This document shows positions 12,637 through 20,382 of a stretch of 36,435 nt of DNA, piece by piece; positions within the stretch are counted from its first letter, which is position 1, and each line of letters begins with the position of its first letter. Under the pieces are notes generated by a model, which made no database searches, was not told the DNA's origin, and was given only the letters and a program-made list of their open reading frames with translations. The stretch covers positions 1-36,435 of the IMG/VR virus record IMGVR_UViG_3300003543_000037; one strand, given 5' to 3'. The DNA is from a virus. The position numbers and the translations under genes are program-made.

Positions 12637-12971
12637 CGTTTTTTACAGAATTCGACGAAATGAATGAAAAGCAATTTGCTCACATCAAGCCGAAAGTTAA
12701 TATTAAAGGGGATGAGCATACGACCAACAATGGAACGCATTATCAGATTCAAGGCCGTATGCTCGATAAATACAAGGGATGCGGAAACGGCTGTGTCGTA
12801 GTGAACGACAGCACCGGAATGATTATTGATATGTGGTATGGAACAATCGATAAAAAGCTGGATGATCAGAATATAGACATGACTGATCAGGCCGGAAAAG
12901 TAGTGGCAAAAGGAAAAGGGAAAACGACATATATTGCAAATTTCTCTTGCTGTGATGCTTGCTTATTTTAG
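12633..12971 (+). CDS. Hypothetical phage protein with C-terminal cysteines
   Basis: 112 residues behind GAGGGAAAAAA. The middle contains YKGCGNGCVVVNDSTGMIID and the C-terminus ends FSCCDACLF, giving two cysteine clusters that could bind metal. The first 30 residues are acidic and polar. It is the last gene of the accessory operon and is followed by a hairpin and T run. No family is recognised. Confidence 0.6.
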   Translation: MTFFTEFDEMNEKQFAHIKPKVNIKGDEHTTNNGTHYQIQGRMLDKYKGCGNGCVVVNDSTGMIIDMWYGTIDKKLDDQNIDMTDQAGKVVAKGKGKTTYIANFSCCDACLF

Positions 12972-12995
12972 TAGGCATTAAATTATGATAAAATG

Positions 12996-13025
12996 CGTCC
13001 TGACAAAATGTTTAGGACGTTTTTT
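12996..13025 (+). terminator. Terminator-like hairpin that also covers the ribosome site of the next gene
   Basis: CGTCCT (12996-13001) pairs with AGGACG (13014-13019), followed by six T and then the ATG at 13026. The right arm contains AGGA, the only plausible ribosome site of the ParB-methyltransferase. A TATGAT box at 12984-12989 with TTGCTT 19 bp upstream could start a transcript here. Confidence 0.65.
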
Positions 13026-13898
13026 ATGGTTAAGCCATTACAGATCAAATCGCGGAAAGTTGCAGATTTAATTCCGTATGCAAACAACGCAAAGATTCAC
13101 TCGAACAAGCAAATCTCTCTTATCGCCGCCAGCATCACGGAATACGGGTTTAACAATCCAGTTTTGCTTGATGGTGATAGCGGAATAATCGCCGGTCACG
13201 GAAGGGTAAAGGCGGCGCAAAAGTTAAAACTGGAATCAGTACCGACAATCGAATTGTCGCATTTAACGTCGGCACAAAAGAAAGCATATATTCTCGCGGA
13301 CAACCGTCTTAGCGAGGTTGATATGGAGTGGAATTATGACCTTGTATCGCTCGAACTTCAGGAAATATCAGATAGCGGTTCAGATATAAGTTTGACCGGC
13401 TTTGATGATTGTTTTATTTTGTCTGACGAAGAGCCGGAACAGGTCACGAAAACGGACGATGATTATGGTGGAGCAACATCATTGCAACGTGGTTCTGCTC
13501 CGATGCGCTACTGGAATGAGAAAAAATTACTGGAAGGGATGGTGCTGGACTATGGATGCGGGAATGAAGTCCATGAATTTGCAAAATACGACATGGTCAC
13601 ATATCCAGAAGTCGACGTATTAAAAGCGCAGTATGATGTTGTGATGTGCAACTACGTTTTAAACGTCCAGCCTTCTGATCATCTTATTGATCTGATTATT
13701 TCAAACCTTAGAGGCCTGACTATTGATGGCGGGAAAGTGTTAATTGCCGTAGTGACCGATAAGGCAATGTCTGGCAAGCCTGCTTGTGGGAAACGCGATG
13801 CAATACCGCCAGCGGAATGGAACACAATAATCTCAAGGTTCTTCGATAAAGTTGAAACTGTATCTGGAGGTTTTTGCGGATTTATCTGCACTAAATAA
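13026..13898 (+). CDS. ParB/Srx-like domain fused to a class I SAM-dependent methyltransferase domain
   Basis: 290 residues from the ATG at 13026; a longer frame from 12993 would put the hairpin inside the gene. Residues 5-100 are a ParB/sulfiredoxin-like DNA-associated domain (RKVADLIPYANNAKIHSNKQ, GIIAGHGRVKAAQKL, KKAYILADNRLSE). From about residue 175, MVLDYGCGNEVHEFAKYDMV is a SAM-binding motif I, followed by DVVMCNYVLNVQPSDHL and GGKVLIAVVTDKAMSG. This methyltransferase half resembles those near DNA phosphorothioation systems, by eye. It lacks a D/N/S-PP-Y base-methylation motif, so its substrate is open. The N-terminal domain is a near-duplicate of that in the next gene. Confidence 0.75.
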   Translation: MVKPLQIKSRKVADLIPYANNAKIHSNKQISLIAASITEYGFNNPVLLDGDSGIIAGHGRVKAAQKLKLESVPTIELSHLTSAQKKAYILADNRLSEVDMEWNYDLVSLELQEISDSGSDISLTGFDDCFILSDEEPEQVTKTDDDYGGATSLQRGSAPMRYWNEKKLLEGMVLDYGCGNEVHEFAKYDMVTYPEVDVLKAQYDVVMCNYVLNVQPSDHLIDLIISNLRGLTIDGGKVLIAVVTDKAMSGKPACGKRDAIPPAEWNTIISRFFDKVETVSGGFCGFICTK

Positions 13899-13900
13899 TC

Positions 13901-15199
13901 ATGGCATTAAAAATCGAAAGCAAACAAGTCGATGATCTTATTCCGTATGCAAACAATGCAAAAGTTCATGGTGAAAATCAGGTTCGTGCAATAGCGTCCA
14001 GCATTAAGGAGTTCGGATTCAACAACCCTGTACTGCTTGATGGTGACAATGGAATCATTGCCGGACACGGTCGCGTATTAGCCGCTAAACTGATAGGGCT
14101 GGACGATGTGCCAACGATCGAACTATCGCACCTTACACCGGCGCAGAAAAAGGCATATATCCTCGCAGATAACAGGCTGGCGGAATACGATACTGATTGG
14201 GATATAGAAATGGTCAAGATTGAAATGGAATCAATCGCGGAAATGGGATTGGACTTCGATCTGAATTTTGAAGATTTATTGCAGGCCGGAAACTATTCTC
14301 CGTTTGGCGCATACGAAGACGGAGAGCAAGGCTCGATGGTTAAAGAATACGGGTTTGCTCCGTTTAGTGTTTTGGACACAAGAACAGGCCGGTGGATGGA
14401 GCGAAAAAAATGGTGGAAAAGTCAAATAGGCGACAATGGAGAAAGCCGCGAAGGAACTCTATCGAAATCATCGTTGGTTGGAACATACAATAACGGCGTA
14501 TCGTTATTAGACCCTGTCATGGCTGAGATTGCGTTCAAATGGTTTGGGATGGATGAAGGCAAGGCATTCGACCCGTTCGCAGGCGACACGGTGTTTGGTT
14601 ATGTGTGTGGCTCTCTTGGCGGCATATTTACCGGCATAGAGTTAAGAAAAGAGCAGGCTGATCTAAATCAAGCGCGTTGTGATGAAGCAAGCCTTCCTTG
14701 CACATATCACAATGATACGTCAGAAAACATGGATAAATATATTGACGATGAAAGTCAGGATTTTATGTTTACCTGTCCTCCGTATGCAGACCTCGAGGTT
14801 TATAGCGATGACCCGAAAGACTTATCAACCATGTCGCATGACGAATTCTTTGATATCTATGCCAGCATTCTGAAAAACACTTATGCCAAATTAAAGCAAA
14901 ATAGATTCGCTGTCATTGTGGTCGGAGAGGTACGCGGTACTGATGGAAACTATATCAGCTTAATACCAAATACGATCAGGGCAATGGAGCAGGCCGGATA
15001 CCAGTATTACAATGAAATGATAATTGTGAATGCGATTGGAACGTTGCCTCTCAGAGCGGGAAAGGTAATGAAAAAGGCTCGAAAGATCGGCAAGCATCAT
15101 CAAAACTTTTTAGTATTCCTGAAAGGTGACGCAGTACAAGCAACCAAAGAAATAGGCGACATAATCATCCATGAAGAAGAACAATCAAGTGAAGACTGA
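13901..15199 (+). CDS. ParB-domain DNA methyltransferase (N4/N6 amino type)
   Basis: 432 residues. Residues 1-110 repeat the ParB/Srx domain of the previous gene (QVDDLIPYANNAKVHGENQV, GIIAGHGRVLAAKLI, KKAYILADNRLAEYD). The C-terminal 230 residues are an amino-methyltransferase: FDPFAGDTVFGYVCGSLGGI (SAM-binding motif I) and FTCPPYADLEVYSDDPKDLS, where the catalytic motif reads CPPY instead of the usual D/N/S-PPY. It would methylate exocyclic amines of A or C in DNA, protecting it from host restriction. The ribosome site is weak, so translation is probably coupled to the gene before. Confidence 0.8.
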   Translation: MALKIESKQVDDLIPYANNAKVHGENQVRAIASSIKEFGFNNPVLLDGDNGIIAGHGRVLAAKLIGLDDVPTIELSHLTPAQKKAYILADNRLAEYDTDWDIEMVKIEMESIAEMGLDFDLNFEDLLQAGNYSPFGAYEDGEQGSMVKEYGFAPFSVLDTRTGRWMERKKWWKSQIGDNGESREGTLSKSSLVGTYNNGVSLLDPVMAEIAFKWFGMDEGKAFDPFAGDTVFGYVCGSLGGIFTGIELRKEQADLNQARCDEASLPCTYHNDTSENMDKYIDDESQDFMFTCPPYADLEVYSDDPKDLSTMSHDEFFDIYASILKNTYAKLKQNRFAVIVVGEVRGTDGNYISLIPNTIRAMEQAGYQYYNEMIIVNAIGTLPLRAGKVMKKARKIGKHHQNFLVFLKGDAVQATKEIGDIIIHEEEQSSED

Positions 15200-15530
15200 A
15201 GGCAGTCACATAATCGCCGACATTTGGTTTGAGGAATACCCTCAAGATATTGAAGAACTGACATCAAGAATCAGCGATGCAATTACCGAAAACGGTATGA
15301 CGATAATCGACCAAATGACTCATGTGTTCGGAGGCCTCGCATTCACGGCAGTATGGTTATTGCAGGAAAGTCATTTCACGATACACACATATCCAGAACG
15401 AAATTATGTTTCGATGGATTGTTATACTTGTGGAGCGACTAATCCGCTGTCTGTGGTTGCCGATGTGCTGGCGGCATACGAGCCATTAAGCGTAGATATT
15501 AAGTATCTGACCCGAGGGGTTTTAAAATGA
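15171..15530 (+). CDS. speD: S-adenosylmethionine decarboxylase-like pyruvoyl proenzyme (SpeD/SpeH family)
   Basis: 119 residues. AdoMet decarboxylases self-cleave to a pyruvoyl enzyme that makes decarboxylated SAM, the aminopropyl donor for polyamines. The small bacterial type is clear: SHIIADIW (12-19), then WLLQESHFTIHTYPE (62-76) and MDCYTCG. S67, H72 and C87 have exactly the spacing of S63, H68 and C83 of the Thermotoga enzyme; T59 replaces its S55. Some family members have changed substrate to ornithine or arginine. The gene overlaps the methyltransferase by 29 bases and the small terminase by four. No spermidine synthase is visible nearby. Confidence 0.85.
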   Translation: MKKNNQVKTEGSHIIADIWFEEYPQDIEELTSRISDAITENGMTIIDQMTHVFGGLAFTAVWLLQESHFTIHTYPERNYVSMDCYTCGATNPLSVVADVLAAYEPLSVDIKYLTRGVLK

Positions 15531-15871
15531 ATAGTGAACTGAGAAAGCGGAAGCAAAATATATTTCTGGAAGCGTTTCAGAAGTCAGCCGGTAACGTATC
15601 CGCATCATGCAAGGCGGCGAATATCAATCGAAAGACTTATTACAGGTGGCGGGTCAAAAGCCCCAAATTCGCACAAAAAGCAGATGATGCGATTGAAAGC
15701 CTATATGACATGGTTGAAAGTAAAATTCACAAACAGATTCAGGAAGGCAATACCGTGATGATGATTTTCTTTGCGAAAACAAAAATGAAATCTCGCGGAT
15801 ACATTGAACGCAAGGAATTGGAGTTTGATGGTGTTGTTCCCGTGACCGAGGTCGAAATTGAGGTTGTATGA
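15527..15871 (+). CDS. terS: Terminase small subunit-like helix-turn-helix protein
   Basis: 114 residues; the start is an ATGA overlap with the speD-like gene behind GAGGGGTTTTAAA. RKRKQNIFLEAFQKSAGNVS followed by ASCKAANINRKTYYRWRVK (about 20-45) is a helix-turn-helix as in small terminases of the phBC6A51 type. The remainder is helical (DAIESLYDMVESKIHKQIQE) and suits oligomerisation. Small terminases recognise packaging sites and pass DNA to the large subunit, which follows directly (ATGA overlap). Confidence 0.8.
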   Translation: MNSELRKRKQNIFLEAFQKSAGNVSASCKAANINRKTYYRWRVKSPKFAQKADDAIESLYDMVESKIHKQIQEGNTVMMIFFAKTKMKSRGYIERKELEFDGVVPVTEVEIEVV

Positions 15872-17097
15872 TAAGTCGTTCCGTTATCCAGACACCCAAA
15901 TGGGCGACTGAAGTATTTGATAGCGACAGTCAGTACGACATACCGATTAGATACCGTGTTGCATACGGTGGTCGAGGTTCAACGAAATCATGGGAGTTTG
16001 CACGGCGAGCATTGCGGCTGGCGATGCGGAAGAAAATCAGGTTTTTATGTGGCCGTGAATTACAGGTATCAATAAAAGATTCAGTCCATAAACTGCTTGT
16101 AGATCAGATTGAACTTCTTGGGTTGCAAGGGAATTTTCGATGGACTGATAAAAAGATCATATCGATAACCGGCTCAGAGTTTATTTTCAAGGGAATACGC
16201 CACAACACCCAAGAAATAAAATCGACAGAAGGAATCGACATTTGCTGGATTGAGGAAGCGCACTCGGTAAGCAAGGAATCATGGGAGGTATTAGACCCGA
16301 CAGTCAGAAAGCCGAATAGTGAGGTTTGGTTGACGTTCAACCCCGATCTTGAAACCGACCCGATGTATAAAGAGTTTGTCGTCAACCCTCCTGCAAACGC
16401 AATCGTAAGAAAGGTCAATTCAGATGAAAACCCTTGGTTCCCTGATGTGTTGCGGGTGCAAAGAGAGCGATTAAAAGAAGTCGATTATATTGCGTATTTG
16501 CACGTCTGGAATGGTGAGCCAAGATCAAACTCAGACGCACAAATATTGTTTGGTAAGTGGCGCGTTGAATCGTTTGAGCCTGATGATGATTGGGGCGCTC
16601 CATATTTCGGCGCGGATTGGGGTTTTTCTCAAGACCCGACAACCCTAATCAAGCATTGGATTCACAATGAAATACTTTATATTGAATACGAGGCTTATGG
16701 TGTAAAGGTTGACATCGACAAGACGCCGAAAATGTTCGATAAAATACCGGACGCTCGGAAATATGTCATTTATGCTGATAATGCAAGGCCTGAAACGATC
16801 AGTTACATGAACCGCAATGGATACCCAAAAATAAAGGCGTGTGCGAAGTGGAAAGGTTGCGTTGAAGATGGGATTGCTCACGTTCGCCAGTACCGCGAGA
16901 TAGTCGTTCATCCTCGATGCACAAACTACATTGACGAATGCAGGCTGTACAGTTATAAAATTGATTCAAAAACTAATGATATACTTCCACAAATTGTCGA
17001 CAAGCATAACCATTGCATTGATGCGACTCGGTATGCGCTCGGGAAACTGATCAGAAAGCGGCAGAGCAAGCAATCACGAATCATAGGATTAACATGA
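15868..17097 (+). CDS. terL: Terminase large subunit, PBSX family
   Basis: 409 residues. It is the ATP-driven packaging motor and headful or site-specific nuclease. Walker A is GGRGSTKS (34-41), Walker B IDICWIEEAH (about 123-132), with the coupling motif WLTFNPD after it. The RNase H-type nuclease has GADWGFSQDP, YADNARPE and the late acidic motif DKHNHCIDATRYAL. The length is normal for the PBSX type. It overlaps both neighbours by four bases, as expected for the packaging operon. Confidence 0.95.
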   Translation: MISRSVIQTPKWATEVFDSDSQYDIPIRYRVAYGGRGSTKSWEFARRALRLAMRKKIRFLCGRELQVSIKDSVHKLLVDQIELLGLQGNFRWTDKKIISITGSEFIFKGIRHNTQEIKSTEGIDICWIEEAHSVSKESWEVLDPTVRKPNSEVWLTFNPDLETDPMYKEFVVNPPANAIVRKVNSDENPWFPDVLRVQRERLKEVDYIAYLHVWNGEPRSNSDAQILFGKWRVESFEPDDDWGAPYFGADWGFSQDPTTLIKHWIHNEILYIEYEAYGVKVDIDKTPKMFDKIPDARKYVIYADNARPETISYMNRNGYPKIKACAKWKGCVEDGIAHVRQYREIVVHPRCTNYIDECRLYSYKIDSKTNDILPQIVDKHNHCIDATRYALGKLIRKRQSKQSRIIGLT

Positions 17098-18440
17098 CCA
17101 CTATTAGCACGAAGCATCCGCAATACCTTGAAGTCGAGGCAGATTGGAAATTAATGGACGATTCGCTGTCAGAGCGACGAATCAAAAAAGAAACAACATT
17201 GTATTTGCCAAAAACAACAGGGCAATTAATACGGGAATTAGAAAACCCTTTGTTGGTTGCCGCTTATGTTGGATATCAAATGCGAGCAGGGTTTCCAGAA
17301 ATAACAGAGAAAGCAATTTCAAGCATGGTTGGTATTGCGCACCGGCAGGATGGTGTTGTCACGTCGAGCGATAGAATTGACACAGATCATATTACGGTAG
17401 ATGGTCATGGAATTAACGAGTTGGCTCGCCGGTGTACGCGGAAGGTTGTTAAAGATGGGCGTATCGGCCTGCTTGTAGACGTGGACACAGACGGTCAGCC
17501 TTATATCGCGATGTATGATGCAACGTCAATTATAAATTGGCAAAGCAAAGTGATTGATGGCGAGGAAGTTCTTACTCTGGTTGTTCTTGTGGAAAGCGCA
17601 AAAAATGACGATGATATTTATAGTCACGAAACAACCGTTCAATATCGGGTATTGTCATTAACAGGTGGAGCGTATGTTTCGGCGTTGTTTGACGAGAATG
17701 GTGATGCTTTGGCGGAGCCGGTGCAGGCGCAAACGGCCTCTCGCAAGACGCTGAATTATATTCCGTTCGTAACAGCAGGCAGTATCGACACAACGATTTC
17801 CGTTGATGCCTTGCCGCTGTTGCCAATGGCTCGATCTGCGATTAAAATCTATCAGCTTGACGCAGACTACAAACAAAGCCTGCACATGACTTCAGAACCG
17901 ACTCCCGTCTTGGTCGGCGACCCTTCAGAGGACATTGACACAATCGGGTCTTCTGTAATTTGGAAGCTGGCTGAAGGCGGGAAGGCATTTTTCCTTGAGG
18001 TGTCTGGAAACGGTCTTGATGCGCAACGCCTCGCAATATCAGATGAAATGTCTCAAGCAGAAAAGTTTGGAGCATCCCTCGGGAAATCGACAGGAACAGA
18101 ATCAGGCGAGGCATTGAGCATTAGAATGTTCAGTCAACACGCAACGCTTTATTCAAGCGTAAACGCTATTGGTCAGGCCTTGACTAAATGCCTGCAATGG
18201 GCGCATGAGATTATTGGCGTATCAACTGATGATGTGTCATACATTCCAAACAGCGACTTCACTCAGGTATCGGTTGACACCGCATTAATCAATGCAATGA
18301 ATGCCGCGATAAATGCTGGCAACGTTCCGCGTGAGATTCTATTTGAATTGCTTCGCGATGCAAACATGACTGATCGTGATGATGATGAACTTGCAAGCCT
18401 AATTGAGTCGGGCGGCTTCGCAGACACAGAAGGCGTCTAA
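17094..18440 (+). CDS. Portal protein, DUF4055 family
   Basis: 448 residues. The portal dodecamer is the gate for DNA packaging and the head-tail junction. The N-terminal region (LYLPKTTGQ, NPLLVAAYVGYQMRAGFPEI) followed by ARRCTRKVVKDGRIGLLVDV and SIINWQSKVIDGEEVLTLVV follows the DUF4055 pattern, in which members take the portal position. A central helix-rich segment (PMARSAIKIYQLDADYKQSL) leads to SGEALSIRM and an acidic end. Position between large terminase and minor head protein supports the role. Confidence 0.85.
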   Translation: MTTISTKHPQYLEVEADWKLMDDSLSERRIKKETTLYLPKTTGQLIRELENPLLVAAYVGYQMRAGFPEITEKAISSMVGIAHRQDGVVTSSDRIDTDHITVDGHGINELARRCTRKVVKDGRIGLLVDVDTDGQPYIAMYDATSIINWQSKVIDGEEVLTLVVLVESAKNDDDIYSHETTVQYRVLSLTGGAYVSALFDENGDALAEPVQAQTASRKTLNYIPFVTAGSIDTTISVDALPLLPMARSAIKIYQLDADYKQSLHMTSEPTPVLVGDPSEDIDTIGSSVIWKLAEGGKAFFLEVSGNGLDAQRLAISDEMSQAEKFGASLGKSTGTESGEALSIRMFSQHATLYSSVNAIGQALTKCLQWAHEIIGVSTDDVSYIPNSDFTQVSVDTALINAMNAAINAGNVPREILFELLRDANMTDRDDDELASLIESGGFADTEGV

Positions 18441-19537
18441 TGGATGATACGCTGACAGACCTGTACAGCCAACACCAAAGCCATTTGCATAGGTTTAGCA
18501 CAATGGCATACAACAACACTTTAAAGGCGATGTCGGCTGTTGAGCGCATACACGGTCGAGAATTGTACGATATTATATTCAGCCTTACCGAGCGCGACAA
18601 AGCGTTACTGCTTAAAGGGAAATTTACGACTAAGCGGTTAAAGAATTTGCGTATTACTGCGAGTGAGTTTTCAAAAGGATATGCCGAGTCAGCAAAAAAT
18701 GAGTTGCTTATTTCAGGGGCGGCAATAGCGGCGTATGAAATAAAGCACACAGAAAAAATGTTAAACGCTATCGCAACAGTTCCAGCGCCAAAGCCGACTA
18801 CTGAAGCGGCGGCAGTCAAGGCCGCAAAAGATTTGCCATTACTCGGAAACAGCATGACCAAATACGTTGACGATATTGCTCCGGCGACATTTTCAATGTT
18901 GATGTCTGAAATAACAGATGGAACAATGGCAACAGAATCCGAGGTTGAAATAGCACGTAGAATAAAAGGCACGGCGGCGCAAAAGTTTAAAGATGGTGGC
19001 ATAGGCAGAATCAAAAACAAGGTAGAGCGCACGGTGCGAACAACGATTAACCATATTGCTAATTCATCGCGTGATGAAACATATCGAAGCAACGGGGTCA
19101 AAAAAGTCATGTGGAGGTCGACTCTGGATGGGCGCACATCGAAAATTTGCGCGAGTCGTGACGGTAAAATATATCCTGCCGATAGTGGCGCACGTCCGCC
19201 AGCGCATCCAAACTGTCGATCTGTAATGTTGCCGTATCTCGGAACCAAACCACAAGGTCTTCGGCCTTATGTTGCGGACAAGCGAACAGTCGGGAATATT
19301 CCGGTAGATCAACGATCAGGGATAGTCGGAAATGTGCAGGCCTCGACTAATTATGAACAATGGTTTGCACGGCAATCATCAGGGTTTCAACGGGAATGGC
19401 TTGGTCGTTCCAGATATGAGCTTTACAAAAAAGGCAACTACAAAATTTCCTCATTTGTCGACAAGCGAGGAAAGCAGTATAATCTCGATCAGCTTAAGGC
19501 TAAAGATTCCGCGACTTTCGCAGAATTAGGACTATAA
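18440..19537 (+). CDS. Minor head protein, Mu F/SPP1 gp7-like head morphogenesis
   Basis: 365 residues; the start shares a base with the portal stop (TAATG). The first 220 residues are helical. The family domain is at about 195-265: RTTINHIANSSRDETYRSNG, KKVMWRSTLDGRTSKICASR, then GARPPAHPNCRSVMLPYL. These proteins bind the portal and are packaged in small numbers, sometimes assisting DNA ejection. A 100-residue C-terminal extension ends in KGNYKISSFVDKRGKQYNLD. Position before the scaffold is canonical. Confidence 0.85.
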   Translation: MDDTLTDLYSQHQSHLHRFSTMAYNNTLKAMSAVERIHGRELYDIIFSLTERDKALLLKGKFTTKRLKNLRITASEFSKGYAESAKNELLISGAAIAAYEIKHTEKMLNAIATVPAPKPTTEAAAVKAAKDLPLLGNSMTKYVDDIAPATFSMLMSEITDGTMATESEVEIARRIKGTAAQKFKDGGIGRIKNKVERTVRTTINHIANSSRDETYRSNGVKKVMWRSTLDGRTSKICASRDGKIYPADSGARPPAHPNCRSVMLPYLGTKPQGLRPYVADKRTVGNIPVDQRSGIVGNVQASTNYEQWFARQSSGFQREWLGRSRYELYKKGNYKISSFVDKRGKQYNLDQLKAKDSATFAELGL

Positions 19538-19562
19538 CTCAAACCACTTAAGGCGGTATAAA

Positions 19563-20312
19563 ATGAGCATTTTTGACGGTGTAGATTTAACAGACGAACA
19601 AAAAACAGCAATCAGAGCAAAGGTTGATGATGAAATTAAAGGGCTTCAGAATAAAAACTCTGACCTAATTGGAATCAACAAAGAATTGAAAAAGGTCACT
19701 ATTTCAGGCCTTGATGAATCAGTGATTCAGTCGCTAAAAGATTCGATGAAAAAGCTTACTGATGACAAAGAGGCGGACATGGTGAAGAACGGTCAGATTT
19801 CAGAACTGATTCAGATGAAGATTGATCAGGCAACGCAGGAGGCCAATGCCAGACTGACAAAAGCTGAAACAGAAAAAGAAGAAGCCGAAAGCAAATACAA
19901 AGACGCATCTTCCGTAAACCGAAAAATGCAAATTGAAAACGTGATTCGAAATGCGGCTGGCAGTATTGAAGACATCATGCCGACAGCGGTTACTGATATT
20001 GTTTCTCGCGCAATGAATATCTGGAAGGTTACGGATAACATTCTGACAGCGTTTGATGGTGAAAAACAAATATTCGACAAGGAATCAAAGCCGGTCACGC
20101 CGTCAGCATGGGTTGAATCATTACGCAAAGAATCGCCTCATTATTTCAGCAAAGCATCCGGTACGGGTGCAGGCGGAAGCGGCGATGGTGGCGGCGAGAG
20201 TGATTGGGAAAAGCATTTCAAGCCTGAAACTCGAAACCTCACCAAACAGAGCGAACTATACAAAACAGATATCGAGTTGTATAATTCATTAAATGCCAAA
20301 TATAACGGTTAA
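19563..20312 (+). CDS. Capsid scaffolding protein
   Basis: 249 residues behind AAGGCGGTATAAA. It is strongly charged and helical with a long coiled coil (residues about 60-125: DDKEADMVKNGQISELIQMK, TKAETEKEEAESKYKDA), then a small globular part and a glycine-rich linker (SGTGAGGSGDGGGE) before an acidic/basic tail. Scaffolds guide coat assembly and leave the head before DNA entry. Its place directly before the coat gene and the composition make this the best call; no protease domain is seen. Confidence 0.75.
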   Translation: MSIFDGVDLTDEQKTAIRAKVDDEIKGLQNKNSDLIGINKELKKVTISGLDESVIQSLKDSMKKLTDDKEADMVKNGQISELIQMKIDQATQEANARLTKAETEKEEAESKYKDASSVNRKMQIENVIRNAAGSIEDIMPTAVTDIVSRAMNIWKVTDNILTAFDGEKQIFDKESKPVTPSAWVESLRKESPHYFSKASGTGAGGSGDGGGESDWEKHFKPETRNLTKQSELYKTDIELYNSLNAKYNG

Positions 20313-20338
20313 GCCGTTTGGCAAAATCCCTAAGGGAT
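20304..20338 (+). promoter_or_regulatory. Hairpin and palindrome before the coat gene
   Basis: AACGG-TTAAG-CCGTT (20304-20318) overlaps the scaffold stop codon and is followed by the palindrome ATCCCT-A-AGGGAT (20326-20338). The same hairpin core CGG-TTAAG-CCG recurs at 24158-24168 before the tail chaperone gene. It may adjust mRNA stability around highly expressed genes. Confidence 0.4.
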
Positions 20339-20382
20339 AAACACGAACTTTTTTATATCATAATCCATTCGGAGGCTTAACA

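Noticed and set aside
12963-13025. Start of the first ParB-methyltransferase at 12993
   Set aside because: It would place the hairpin and T run inside the gene and lacks a nearby ribosome site; ATG 13026 aligns with the start of its neighbour.
18289-19248. 319-codon open frame on the minus strand
   Set aside because: It lies opposite the minor head protein, has no ribosome site, and its product is cysteine/serine-rich and unlike any protein; a shadow frame.
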